From assembly GCA_023396065.1 (NCBI GenBank), contig JAEWXF010000028.1, positions 62,001 to 126,000 on the forward strand: a stretch of DNA of 64,000 bases. The letters are read 5' to 3'. Under the pieces are notes generated by a model. It was given only the letters and a program-made list of their open reading frames with translations. It had not been told where the DNA came from and ran no database searches. Each line of letters starts with the position of its first letter. Position 1 is the stretch's first letter. The DNA is from Methanobacteriota archaeon (GTDB lineage: Archaea > Halobacteriota > Methanomicrobia > Methanomicrobiales > Methanocorpusculaceae). Below, one piece after another: positions 27,101 to 42,100 of this stretch. Both the position numbers and the translations under genes were made by a program.

Positions 27101-30100
27101 ATCAGGAGGTAAAAGCATGACCCTTGTTGATATTTCAATCCACGTACCTCTGTGAGGTACGACACTCGGATACAACCGCCGCAGTACATCATCATGATTT
27201 CAATCCACGTACCTCTGTGAGGTACGACATGGGTGGATCTCAACAACCCCTCCACGGGATATTTCAATCCACGTACCTCTGTGAGGTACGACTCGCCGAA
27301 GTGCAGCAAAACCTCGCAGGGGATATTTCAATCCACGTACCTCTGTGAGGTACGACCCGCCTCTTAGCCGAAGAGGAACGACTCAGGCAGATTTCAATCC
27401 ACGTACCTCTGTGAGGTACGACTCCGACCAGAGTACAACTCCTCGCAAATAGTGATTTCAATCCACGTACCTCTGTGAGGTACGACAAAAGAAACCCAAA
27501 ACCCCTTCCGTCTCCCCCAAGATTTCAATCCACGTACCTCTGTGAGGTACGACACAAATTCTTACAATTTCAAGCTGTTCAAGCTCAATTTCAATCCACG
27601 TACCTCTGTGAGGTACGACTCTTTTTGGGCAGATAAATCCAACCCGCCGCGTATTTCAATCCACGTACCTCTGTGAGGTACGACGATATCTCCCGCGGCG
27701 ACGACGAACACCCAAAAATTTCAATCCACGTACCTCTGTGAGGTACGACGTGTTACGACTTCAACTACCCCGGACTTGTGCAATTTCAATCCACGTACCT
27801 CTGTGAGGTACGACCCGGGGCCTACTGCGGTCTGCATGTCGGTTGACTTATTTCAATCCACGTACCTCTGTGAGGTACGACGTTTGTTTGGGTTTGCGCC
27901 GTTGGCAGCGCTGGAATTTCAATCCACGTACCTCTGTGAGGTACGACTCGGATTATCTCCCTAGGCCCTCCTTTTCATCATATTTCAATCCACGTACCTC
28001 TGTGAGGTACGACTTCTCAGTTTTCGGATCTTGCTTGGTTGGCTCAGATTTCAATCCACGTACCTCTGTGAGGTACGACTATGCGGCGATCCATACATCC
28101 CCGAGACCGAGACATTTCAATCCACGTACCTCTGTGAGGTACGACCAATGCGGCAGAAAGCGGAAAAACTTGCTAAAACATTTCAATCCACGTACCTCTG
28201 TGAGGTACGACTTAAAGCATTTAACGGTGATCAGTACCGGTTTATTTCAATCCACGTACCTCTGTGAGGTACGACAGCGCAGACAGCGAATTCTGGATGA
28301 TCGCGCCAATTTCAATCCACGTACCTCTGTGAGGTACGACGCTGCGTGATGGTCTCCCTGTCCCGGAGTGGATATTTCAATCCACGTACCTCTGTGAGGT
28401 ACGACAGCGATGGCGGCAGATCTCGCGGGAGCGATTCAATTTCAATCCACGTACCTCTGTGAGGTACGACACGGAAATATTCCTGTGGGGAACAACCCAC
28501 TGAGATTTCAATCCACGTACCTCTGTGAGGTACGACTACGTCGTGTTACAAATTCTATGGGGACACATGTATTTCAATCCACGTACCTCTGTGAGGTACG
28601 ACCATTCGATGTAACGGGATACATATTTGCAGACTATTTCAATCCACGTACCTCTGTGAGGTACGACGTTTTTCCTCATCCATTCTTTCAGAGACAACGA
28701 ATTTCAATCCACGTACCTCTGTGAGGTACGACGAAAGATCGGGTAATTCACGCTGCACAAAATTTTATTTCAATCCACGTACCTCTGTGAGGTACGACGA
28801 TTTCTACGCCGTTTTCCAGGGTGTATTTTGATTTCAATCCACGTACCTCTGTGAGGTACGACGTATCACCGATCCCGGGACATTTGCGGCATCAATTTCA
28901 ATCCACGTACCTCTGTGAGGTACGACGCAGCCAATCCAGCAATACCAGCCCCAATTGCCAATTTCAATCCACGTACCTCTGTGAGGTACGACCCGGTTTT
29001 GCTGGGCGTGCTGCGGCTGCGTATGATTTCAATCCACGTACCTCTGTGAGGTACGACCCGAGCCGAACGGATACCCGATCGGCACGTATGAATTTCAATC
29101 CACGTACCTCTGTGAGGTACGACTATACAAGCCCATGCGGTACCGGCCGATCCGTGAGATTTCAATCCACGTACCTCTGTGAGGTACGACCAAAACTTCG
29201 ACGCCAGAATGCATCAGATCAAAGATTTCAATCCACGTACCTCTGTGAGGTACGACCCCCTGCCCGGGCATCATCGAGGTGGACTAATGATTTCAATCCA
29301 CGTACCTCTGTGAGGTACGACAAGCCGCCGTCCTCGAACAGATCGCCGCAGCAATTTCAATCCACGTACCTCTGTGAGGTACGACCTGCAGAAAGCTTTG
29401 CAGGGTCCAGAGCTGTTACCGATTTCAATCCACGTACCTCTGTGAGGTACGACATCCGGCACGTGATGAGGAGCTTGTTTCCGATTCAATTTCAATCCAC
29501 GTACCTCTGTGAGGTACGACGCCGAATCGACTGCACCGACCACCCCAAACACGGGATTTCAATCCACGTACCTCTGTGAGGTACGACCTCATACTCCCCG
29601 GTTCCGTGATCGTATGCAAATTTCAATCCACGTACCTCTGTGAGGTACGACTGAAGCAGCCGGGACTGTCGCAGACATCCGGATATTTCAATCCACGTAC
29701 CTCTGTGAGGTACGACTCGACCCGGATCACTGCGCCGAACCGGTCGAACATTTCAATCCACGTACCTCTGTGAGGTACGACTCGCAGTTCTGACCGATCC
29801 GAATTTATCAGATTTATTTCAATCCACGTACCTCTGTGAGGTACGACTTAAAGCATTTAACGGTGATCAGTACCGGTTTATTTCAATCCACGTACCTCTG
29901 TGAGGTACGACGCGGAGCCCACCTTGCGATCATCGACGACCCGGTATTTCAATCCACGTACCTCTGTGAGGTACGACCTCCGGGAACAGGTGAGGCAGTT
30001 AATCGCACAGCTATTTCAATCCACGTACCTCTGTGAGGTACGACATAACAGAAGCGACTGGATACCATACGGAGTAAATTTCAATCCACGTACCTCTGTG

Positions 30101-33100
30101 AGGTACGACAAAATCATATCGGACTGCAAGAACTGCCGAAAGTATTTCAATCCACGTACCTCTGTGAGGTACGACTACTGCAAACCTCCCGAAGATTTTC
30201 GACGCGGAATTTCAATCCACGTACCTCTGTGAGGTACGACAAACCCACGATCCGGAACCTCCGCCGGAAGAAATTTCAATCCACGTACCTCTGTGAGGTA
30301 CGACCTGAAACTTCATTTCAGGCACCCTTAAATCTTCAATTTCAATCCACGTACCTCTGTGAGGTACGACCGGACAGATCATGGATGTAGGCGCCGTTGG
30401 CGACATTTCAATCCACGTACCTCTGTGAGGTACGACGATGAAAAGCTGTACTACATCGGTTATTTCGCTATTTCAATCCACGTACCTCTGTGAGGTACGA
30501 CGGGCGTTCGATGTTGGCGAGATAGGTATCTCGGATTTCAATCCACGTACCTCTGTGAGGTACGACACGGTAACAAATTCACTGAGATTACCGGCGATGT
30601 ATTTCAATCCACGTACCTCTGTGAGGTACGACCTACGAGGATGCCTGGCTGTCCGAGGATAAACAATTTCAATCCACGTACCTCTGTGAGGTACGACCGT
30701 ACCTCACACTGGATTGTGCGGGGGAGTGTGTATTTCAATCCACGTACCTCTGTGAGGTACGACCAAACCCGGACATTCCCGTAAGGGATAGGAGATAATT
30801 TCAATCCACGTACCTCTGTGAGGTACGACACGGCCGGGCCTGCGACTCTTACAGTATGACGCTATTTCAATCCACGTACCTCTGTGAGGTACGACTTGAG
30901 TATTCGAATGTCCGCAAAATTTCGTGACATTTCAATCCACGTACCTCTGTGAGGTACGACCGCTGCAACCCTCTCCTCATCCACGAGGATGAATTTCAAT
31001 CCACGTACCTCTGTGAGGTACGACTCGTCCAACCCTGCAGTGCGACCGTCAATTACCATTTCAATCCACGTACCTCTGTGAGGTACGACTTCAGGATGAT
31101 GATAATGCATTGTGGTATAGGTATGATTTCAATCCACGTACCTCTGTGAGGTACGACACCATATCTGTTGTTATCGTGGTGATGCAATAGATTTCAATCC
31201 ACGTACCTCTGTGAGGTACGACTCTCAATTGCGAGATGATAACTGAGTTCTGAGTAATTTCAATCCACGTACCTCTGTGAGGTACGACCAACAGCGGCTG
31301 TACAAGCCACTCAGAGAGGGAATTTCAATCCACGTACCTCTGTGAGGTACGACATGTATTTTTTTTCACATCGAAAGAGAGGATGAAATTTCAATCCACG
31401 TACCTCTGTGAGGTACGACAACCCGTAAGACCCCGCTACGAAACCGTGTTCGGCATTTCAATCCACGTACCTCTGTGAGGTACGACGCTACACTTCTTAC
31501 GAGCTGACCTTCCCGGCCGGATTTCAATCCACGTACCTCTGTGAGGTACGACCCGAAACAATCTACCCGGTGTTATGCCAAGACTGTATTTCAATCCACG
31601 TACCTCTGTGAGGTACGACTCGCTAACCGTACGACATCGGTTGTTACTGAGAACATTTCAATCCACGTACCTCTGTGAGGTACGACGAATAATTCCGCCT
31701 TTGCGGCTTTGAATGAGTCATTTCAATCCACGTACCTCTGTGAGGTACGACGATCCTGTGCCACGATTGTGATGGGATCACGAAATTTCAATCCACGTAC
31801 CTCTGTGAGGTACGACTTCGAGACCGGCATTGTCCACAATGATATGTGATTTCAATCCACGTACCTCTGTGAGGTACGACGGATGAAAAGCTGTTCTACG
31901 TCGGCTATTTTGCATTTCAATCCACGTACCTCTGTGAGGTACGACCCGTACGACCATCAACAACCGACACTTCCACGCCATTTCAATCCACGTACCTCTG
32001 TGAGGTACGACGCGATTTGTTTCAGGGCATCTGCCATCTCTTCAATTTCAATCCACGTACCTCTGTGAGGTACGACCCGCGATCGAGGGACAGGAGATCC
32101 TCGCACTCCCACTTCAATTTCAATCCACGTACCTCTGTGAGGTACGACATCCGCCGCATACCTACTGGTTTTCGACCAGTCGATTTCAATCCACGTACCT
32201 CTGTGAGGTACGACAGTGGTTACGGTCGTCCAAGAGGACGGCTTTTGATTTCAATCCACGTACCTCTGTGAGGTACGACCTTTGCCCGGTCTTTCCCGTT
32301 CGTCGCCTCGGTATTTCAATCCACGTACCTCTGTGAGGTACGACATACCACCCGCCGGAGAAATCATGACAGAAATTATTTCAATCCACGTACCTCTGTG
32401 AGGTACGACGAAAGCCGCACCGCACCCATACGCCCCGAACTGATTTCAATCCACGTACCTCTGTGAGGTACGACGGAAATGATCCGAAAAATCATACAGC
32501 ATTGCAACATTTCAATCCACGTACCTCTGTGAGGTACGACTTGAGGAGCGGCGCTTTGGACGGCAGGTCCGGATTTCAATCCACGTACCTCTGTGAGGTA
32601 CGACACGGGGCGGTATTATGAAACATCATGAGACGAGAATTTCAATCCACGTACCTCTGTGAGGTACGACCGATCACGTCGGGAGTGCCGTTCTGTATCG
32701 TATTTCAATCCACGTACCTCTGTGAGGTACGACGTTCCTCAGCAATCAGGACCTGCACGGACTCATATTTCAATCCACGTACCTCTGTGAGGTACGACTT
32801 CGTACTTTATGGACACATGCCCAGAACAAAGGATTTCAATCCACGTACCTCTGTGAGGTACGACCTACAACCATACCAACACGGCGTAAAATCTGGAATT
32901 TCAATCCACGTACCTCTGTGAGGTACGACCAGCGCATCCAAGGGTGGATTCGTGCCTCAGAAGATTTCAATCCACGTACCTCTGTGAGGTACGACCTCTG
33001 TACAGCAGGCCACCTCCAAAACCGCGCAATTTCAATCCACGTACCTCTGTGAGGTACGACTTTCCAATCCGCGCGGATACTCGAATCTACGAGGGATTTC

Positions 33101-36100
33101 AATCCACGTACCTCTGTGAGGTACGACGGCGGGCTGTTTGTAGGTTTTGAGCAAATATACGCATTTCAATCCACGTACCTCTGTGAGGTACGACTGTCAA
33201 GCACCAATAATAGAGTATGACAAAAACGATTTCAATCCACGTACCTCTGTGAGGTACGACGATGTACCATAGGCACACTCAAAACAGAGAGGAATTTCAA
33301 TCCACGTACCTCTGTGAGGTACGACCTGCGCCCGAATCCCGATGCCGTCGGTGATCCGTAATTTCAATCCACGTACCTCTGTGAGGTACGACCCGGCGGG
33401 CACACCCCGGGACCCGGAGGGAGTCATTTCAATCCACGTACCTCTGTGAGGTACGACTCGCGGAAATAGACGCGTACCTCGCAGAGAACAAATTTCAATC
33501 CACGTACCTCTGTGAGGTACGACACTCTCCCGATACGACGACCAGGTCCACACCTGGATTTCAATCCACGTACCTCTGTGAGGTACGACGGAATACACAG
33601 AAAACACGTTCAATTCCGTATGATTTCAATCCACGTACCTCTGTGAGGTACGACCCTCACTGGGCCGGACGACACGGGGGAGGATGACATTTCAATCCAC
33701 GTACCTCTGTGAGGTACGACTTCTGGATATGTAAAGCAAATCTCAACGGAGACATTTCAATCCACGTACCTCTGTGAGGTACGACTGTAAAAACGCTTGT
33801 AGCACGGAGTATCCACTAATTTCAATCCACGTACCTCTGTGAGGTACGACGCTGTATCAGCCGCCTTCTGTACGGTGTTCTGTATTTCAATCCACGTACC
33901 TCTGTGAGGTACGACCGTACCCGTAAATCTGGGGAGCGAGAGAGTCAACATTTCAATCCACGTACCTCTGTGAGGTACGACGCGGAGCATCCACAGAGGG
34001 CATTGCTCCGAGGAATTTCAATCCACGTACCTCTGTGAGGTACGACGGACCCGCGAGGGGAAAAATCAGGCATGGATAATTTCAATCCACGTACCTCTGT
34101 GAGGTACGACACGGTCGTACAGCGGCCGCACAACGTAGGACGATTTCAATCCACGTACCTCTGTGAGGTACGACCGGTTGAGGCGAGATACTGGACCGTG
34201 CAAAACGATTTCAATCCACGTACCTCTGTGAGGTACGACTCGCCGCAGCACACCGGCACGCCCGGAAAGACAAATTTCAATCCACGTACCTCTGTGAGGT
34301 ACGACCCGGTTTTCCCGGACATATGTTTTGACTACCGCAATTTCAATCCACGTACCTCTGTGAGGTACGACCGATACACCTCCGCTCTCTCCGCGGCCGC
34401 GTCATTTCAATCCACGTACCTCTGTGAGGTACGACCGGCTGTATCAACCGCCTTCAAAGGTGTGTTCATCATTTCAATCCACGTACCTCTGTGAGGTACG
34501 ACTATCGCATGTATCTGATGTTTAATCGATGACATATACATTTCAATCCACGTACCTCTGTGAGGTACGACCAGACGCGGGAGGGAATTTCCCTCCCGCT
34601 GAAAATTTCAATCCACGTACCTCTGTGAGGTACGACCTCATCGCGGTCTGTGACTCGAAGCAATACTTGTATATTTCAATCCACGTACCTCTGTGAGGTA
34701 CGACTCCCTGATAGAGAAGCTCTTGAAGGGTAAGGAATTTCAATCCACGTACCTCTGTGAGGTACGACTCCCGCACTTTATCACAACCGCACCCATAACC
34801 AATTTCAATCCACGTACCTCTGTGAGGTACGACTCGTGGTCACAGTTCGGCGCACTCCTCAGTGCGCTATTTCAATCCACGTACCTCTGTGAGGTACGAC
34901 TCCCATACTCTCACAGTATATCTCACTCTATACAGAATTTCAATCCACGTACCTCTGTGAGGTACGACGGACATCTCCATATCCCGGGTATCAGTTGCCT
35001 TAATTTCAATCCACGTACCTCTGTGAGGTACGACCATAGGACACTCCGTGATACAAGCGTTTTTGTAAATTTCAATCCACGTACCTCTGTGAGGTACGAC
35101 ACACCCGTGTTTTGATAATTGCACGAGTAGACAATTTCAATCCACGTACCTCTGTGAGGTACGACTATCGTATGGTAATGTGTGCATGTGTTCCGCTAGA
35201 TTTCAATCCACGTACCTCTGTGAGGTACGACGGTAAACAATCCGGAGGATATCATGACACTATGATTTCAATCCACGTACCTCTGTGAGGTACGACTACC
35301 TGGTAGTATTCCATGACGTTGCTTCTCATATTTCAATCCACGTACCTCTGTGAGGTACGACTGGTATCTCCCAGAGCGAAGGCTTCCGGATTATTATTTC
35401 AATCCACGTACCTCTGTGAGGTACGACGTCCCGCATACTGGGACGGTGACTTGGTCTCGAAATTTCAATCCACGTACCTCTGTGAGGTACGACTTGCATT
35501 ACATGCTGGGAATAGGTAGATAACGTCCATATTTCAATCCACGTACCTCTGTGAGGTACGACTTCTTTGCGGCCTCAAACGTATCATACCCGTATATTTC
35601 AATCCACGTACCTCTGTGAGGTACGACCATCCGTTCCGAGAACGTGAGCATATGCCTTAATTTCAATCCACGTACCTCTGTGAGGTACGACCGCTGTTTT
35701 GCTGGCGCTGCTGGCTCCATTCGGCATTTCAATCCACGTACCTCTGTGAGGTACGACATCCGACGTTGTATATGGAGGTATACGACGCGGTATTTCAATC
35801 CACGTACCTCTGTGAGGTACGACGCGGCAGCAGCACGCCGGATACGCGATCTATCAATTTCAATCCACGTACCTCTGTGAGGTACGACATGCGGGGGCGG
35901 TCATGCTGCACCCCCACGATAATTTCAATCCACGTACCTCTGTGAGGTACGACACGGCAGCCCACCAAAACATGGTGGGAACGGAATTTCAATCCACGTA
36001 CCTCTGTGAGGTACGACCTGCTGCGGCATCAACCAGCCGCCGCCGTTCTATTTCAATCCACGTACCTCTGTGAGGTACGACCGTACTCTGCGGACACACT

Positions 36101-39100
36101 GATAGAACGGGAACAATTTCAATCCACGTACCTCTGTGAGGTACGACGTACATCGAAAAACATCCCGACACATCCCTGATATTTCAATCCACGTACCTCT
36201 GTGAGGTACGACTTGCAAAATACTGGCTTAGATAATTCCCGATGGATTTCAATCCACGTACCTCTGTGAGGTACGACTCGATATTCCGACGCCATTGATC
36301 TTGCACGGATTTCAATCCACGTACCTCTGTGAGGTACGACCCATTTTTTCAGCGCAGGGTTTCAGCACGCCGTTATTTCAATCCACGTACCTCTGTGAGG
36401 TACGACGCAAAACGTCCAAAAACTGGAGCAGCTAAAAGAAATTTCAATCCACGTACCTCTGTGAGGTACGACGTGGCACAAATGATGCATGCGTATGCCG
36501 CCGCAGAGAATTTCAATCCACGTACCTCTGTGAGGTACGACGGAGCGGTTTTGGTGTTGGCTTCGTAATTTTCTAATTTCAATCCACGTACCTCTGTGAG
36601 GTACGACTCCCATACGCTGTGGAGGTGCCCACGGTGTACGTATTTCAATCCACGTACCTCTGTGAGGTACGACTTGCGTACGTATCGGCCGGAATCGTGG
36701 CTGAGGGAATTTCAATCCACGTACCTCTGTGAGGTACGACTCGTAGTCGTCTGTTGCTTTGTGCTGTTTGCGATTTCAATCCACGTACCTCTGTGAGGTA
36801 CGACGGACGAACAGCCTGAATGCAGGGGTTTCTCAGTTATTTCAATCCACGTACCTCTGTGAGGTACGACTGAGTACTGCCAGTACAATTCGTATTCCGG
36901 ATGATTTCAATCCACGTACCTCTGTGAGGTACGACTATGGTCTCGGCTGGTCGACCGCGCTGCAAAACGATTTCAATCCACGTACCTCTGTGAGGTACGA
37001 CCGATCGACCAGCGACAACGGGTACGATGTGCAATTTCAATCCACGTACCTCTGTGAGGTACGACACATTGAGATGTACGGGACGCCGATTCCGGTGACA
37101 TTTCAATCCACGTACCTCTGTGAGGTACGACGGGCATTTGATGATGCGGCGGAACTGGTGCTTCAATTTCAATCCACGTACCTCTGTGAGGTACGACGGA
37201 GTAGTAGAGCTTGAGAAGCGATACCACTTCATTTCAATCCACGTACCTCTGTGAGGTACGACAGCGTCCCGCCTCCAGATTATGGCGGGTGGTATATTTC
37301 AATCCACGTACCTCTGTGAGGTACGACGAACGTGAACAACGCGGCGACGAATGCCAATACATTTCAATCCACGTACCTCTGTGAGGTACGACTTACCGCA
37401 ACGAAGAATGTCAGGAATCCGGAAATTTCAATCCACGTACCTCTGTGAGGTACGACTTGTCTGAGCTGGCTGATGAGGGCGAGGTTCCATTTCAATCCAC
37501 GTACCTCTGTGAGGTACGACTTGAAGGCAATTTCAAGCGCGATATCGTTCATCAATTTCAATCCACGTACCTCTGTGAGGTACGACGCTTTCACAGCATC
37601 CGGCGTGTCCATCTCATGAATTTCAATCCACGTACCTCTGTGAGGTACGACAAAGTGGATGCACTGCTTCTCGTGTAAGGGTGTTATTTCAATCCACGTA
37701 CCTCTGTGAGGTACGACGCGAATGTCGTAAAATTTCGATACAAAATTCGCATTTCAATCCACGTACCTCTGTGAGGTACGACTTTCTCGCTCTGTGAGAG
37801 CCGTATTCCCGGCGAATTTCAATCCACGTACCTCTGTGAGGTACGACTTACAATTGTTTTAATCTTTTTTGGGTGAGAGAATTTCAATCCACGTACCTCT
37901 GTGAGGTACGACCAAACACCGTAATTTCTATGCCTATCACAACTAATTTCAATCCACGTACCTCTGTGAGGTACGACTATCACAACCAGAACTTACGCAA
38001 CTGCAAGCGGGATTTCAATCCACGTACCTCTGTGAGGTACGACGAAACAGCAATCAAAGCAAGACAGAGAGTTTGTATTTCAATCCACGTACCTCTGTGA
38101 GGTACGACGGAACAGATTAAAGCTGGTCTGCCGGCGAATTGATTTCAATCCACGTACCTCTGTGAGGTACGACATGTGACGTGATGGCTGGAGCATCAAA
38201 CACTACATTTCAATCCACGTACCTCTGTGAGGTACGACCGCCGCTTCTTGGTCTCGTCAAAGTAGATTCAGACGATTTCAATCCACGTACCTCTGTGAGG
38301 TACGACAGGAGGTATCACTACGGTTGATCACTTAGATGCATTTCAATCCACGTACCTCTGTGAGGTACGACCTAACCTTTGGAGGCTGAGCCCCGCTGCT
38401 ATATATTTCAATCCACGTACCTCTGTGAGGTACGACAATCGTAGTGATATTGTTTCACTGCCAAATTCGAAATTTCAATCCACGTACCTCTGTGAGGTAC
38501 GACTCTACATATAACGTTCGAATACCGTAAGCTTCGATTTCAATCCACGTACCTCTGTGAGGTACGACAATAGTTGTATCACCATACATAACTTTCAGTA
38601 AAATTTCAATCCACGTACCTCTGTGAGGTACGACGGGGCAGTGGAACCAATCAACCCGTACAACAATATTTCAATCCACGTACCTCTGTGAGGTACGACC
38701 TCCAGCTATCTTCCAGCCGGCAACTCCTACAACATTTCAATCCACGTACCTCTGTGAGGTACGACTGCCGAAGGGTATTTACCAGCTTACGCGCTGCGGA
38801 TTTCAATCCACGTACCTCTGTGAGGTACGACGCTTTGCTGAGCTGTAATACACTACATCGCGAGTGACATTTCAATCCACGTACCTCTGTGAGGTACGAC
38901 GCAAAGCAGGGTACCGCGTTCCGGAATATCACCATTTCAATCCACGTACCTCTGTGAGGTACGACATTTCCTACATTAATTTCAGTGATTTTTCCTTCCA
39001 TTTCAATCCACGTACCTCTGTGAGGTACGACTCTGAGCCGCATCAGCAACTATGCCGGAATACGATTTCAATCCACGTACCTCTGTGAGGTACGACTCAC

Positions 39101-42100
39101 ATTGCCTACGACGCGCTTCGGATTAGCGACATTTCAATCCACGTACCTCTGTGAGGTACGACGTAGGTACGTTTACAGGTATCTGGACGTTGTTTATTTC
39201 AATCCACGTACCTCTGTGAGGTACGACATGTTGGGTCCACTGGGACACAGACGGACAAAATTTCAATCCACGTACCTCTGTGAGGTACGACGTAATTCGG
39301 CTCGTGATGGCACACCCTTATGCTTATTTCAATCCACGTACCTCTGTGAGGTACGACAACACATCGCGGCGAAGTGGGTTGTCCCTGCCGATTTCAATCC
39401 ACGTACCTCTGTGAGGTACGACGGTGGTATACCGTGCTATTGTGATACTGATAGTGTATTTCAATCCACGTACCTCTGTGAGGTACGACGTTATTAACAG
39501 TATCGCGGGTAACAAAACCATTATTTCAATCCACGTACCTCTGTGAGGTACGACAGTTTCGCGTACATGCAACACAGCTTGGGGCGTGATTTCAATCCAC
39601 GTACCTCTGTGAGGTACGACGGGGGGAGGATGAGCGGCGGCCTACCGCGCTTAATTTCAATCCACGTACCTCTGTGAGGTACGACGACCCCTCAGGGTTG
39701 AGATCAGCAAACGCTTTCATTTCAATCCACGTACCTCTGTGAGGTACGACACGAATGTCGTAAAATTTCGATACAAATTTCTTATTTCAATCCACGTACC
39801 TCTGTGAGGTACGACAATGGTAGGTGGTGCTGCCGGTACGATTGTACAATTTCAATCCACGTACCTCTGTGAGGTACGACGTGGTATACCGTGCTATTGT
39901 GATACTGATAGTCTATTTCAATCCACGTACCTCTGTGAGGTACGACCAATGCATCTCGTGTAAGGGCGTTGAACCGATCATTTCAATCCACGTACCTCTG
40001 TGAGGTACGACATACGATGGGCTGATTACGATCGTAAAAACCGGTATTTCAATCCACGTACCTCTGTGAGGTACGACATGGTAGGTGGTGCTGCCGGTAC
40101 GATTGTACAATTTCAATCCACGTACCTCTGTGAGGTACGACTGCATCTGAGGCAGATCCGGCGAGAGATTTGATATTTCAATCCACGTACCTCTGTGAGG
40201 TACGACGGCGTCGTGATGATGATGATTTTGGAACACTGGAATTTCAATCCACGTACCTCTGTGAGGTACGACTGGCATTCGACGGGGCGTTGTTCACGTT
40301 CACGTTATTTCAATCCACGTACCTCTGTGAGGTACGACCTATGTGGTTCTGGCTTTTTGTGTCGAGGATTATATTTCAATCCACGTACCTCTGTGAGGTA
40401 CGACTTTCTTCGTTGGTGATCTGCCGGGCTATGTTGGTATTTCAATCCACGTACCTCTGTGAGGTACGACCCCGTCCCGATTAATTCAATCAGCCCTAAA
40501 ATATTTCAATCCACGTACCTCTGTGAGGTACGACCCCCATGACCGGGCGAGGTGGTAAATTAATACGGTATTTCAATCCACGTACCTCTGTGAGGTACGA
40601 CCCATAACCGGGGAAAACGTCTGCAGCCCCATGAAAATTTCAATCCACGTACCTCTGTGAGGTACGACTTGTGTCTCCTGTTGTTTGTCGGTCGTCTCGG
40701 CAAATTTCAATCCACGTACCTCTGTGAGGTACGACAGCAATGGATTCAAGCGGCGCAATAGATATGCAGTATTTCAATCCACGTACCTCTGTGAGGTACG
40801 ACCCGCATCAGCCGCGACAGAAGAGGAGAGTTTGGAATATTTCAATCCACGTACCTCTGTGAGGTACGACTGCAACCCGCATTCCGGGCTGACACTCTAC
40901 GAAATTTCAATCCACGTACCTCTGTGAGGTACGACTCATCCGGCAATCAGCTATCGTACCGTCGGAGATTTCAATCCACGTACCTCTGTGAGGTACGACG
41001 TGATCGCGTGGGAAAAACTGAGCACGGAGGAATTTCAATCCACGTACCTCTGTGAGGTACGACAGGTTGCGGTACCACCAAATCCTGTTGCAATTATTTC
41101 AATCCACGTACCTCTGTGAGGTACGACTAGGTGTTCGGTTCGCTGGAGACGCTCTGGATATTTCAATCCACGTACCTCTGTGAGGTACGACTTGTTGTAG
41201 ATGGTGCCGGTAGATGTGGGGGTATTTCAATCCACGTACCTCTGTGAGGTACGACGTCACCCTCGCCGGCGGAGGACACACCATCGCAGATTTCAATCCA
41301 CGTACCTCTGTGAGGTACGACAAATGCTGCTGCATTCTGTGCTGCGACAACTGCAATTTCAATCCACGTACCTCTGTGAGGTACGACGTCCGCAACACCG
41401 CCACCAACCAGATCGTCTATATTTCAATCCACGTACCTCTGTGAGGTACGACGGGGAACCTCCCCCGGATGGTGATGGTGTTGGGATTTCAATCCACGTA
41501 CCTCTGTGAGGTACGACGGCAAAGTAACAGTACCAGACGGGAGCAACGATATTTCAATCCACGTACCTCTGTGAGGTACGACGCAGGCTCCACGTTTGCC
41601 CTGCCAATTCACATATTTCAATCCACGTACCTCTGTGAGGTACGACTCACTGAGATCGTCTTCCCGGGGCGCTCCGAGATTTCAATCCACGTACCTCTGT
41701 GAGGTACGACATTCGGTGGCAGGAGGCCGGGAACGTCACCATTATTTCAATCCACGTACCTCTGTGAGGTACGACATCGATTTTTGTTGTATACTGAATC
41801 GTTTCAGGCGATTTCAATCCACGTACCTCTGTGAGGTACGACTTGGGGAACCTCTTCCGTATGGTGATGGTGTTGGGATTTCAATCCACGTACCTCTGTG
41901 AGGTACGACGAGGGTTCCGCCGGTGTCGAGGTAGTAGGTGGTATTTCAATCCACGTACCTCTGTGAGGTACGACTGCAACCATCTCCTCCCGGATCGGCT
42001 CATTCGTATTTCAATCCACGTACCTCTGTGAGGTACGACGCCCAGAAGTTCCGAGCGGCGGCGATGGCGTTATTTCAATCCACGTACCTCTGTGAGGTAC

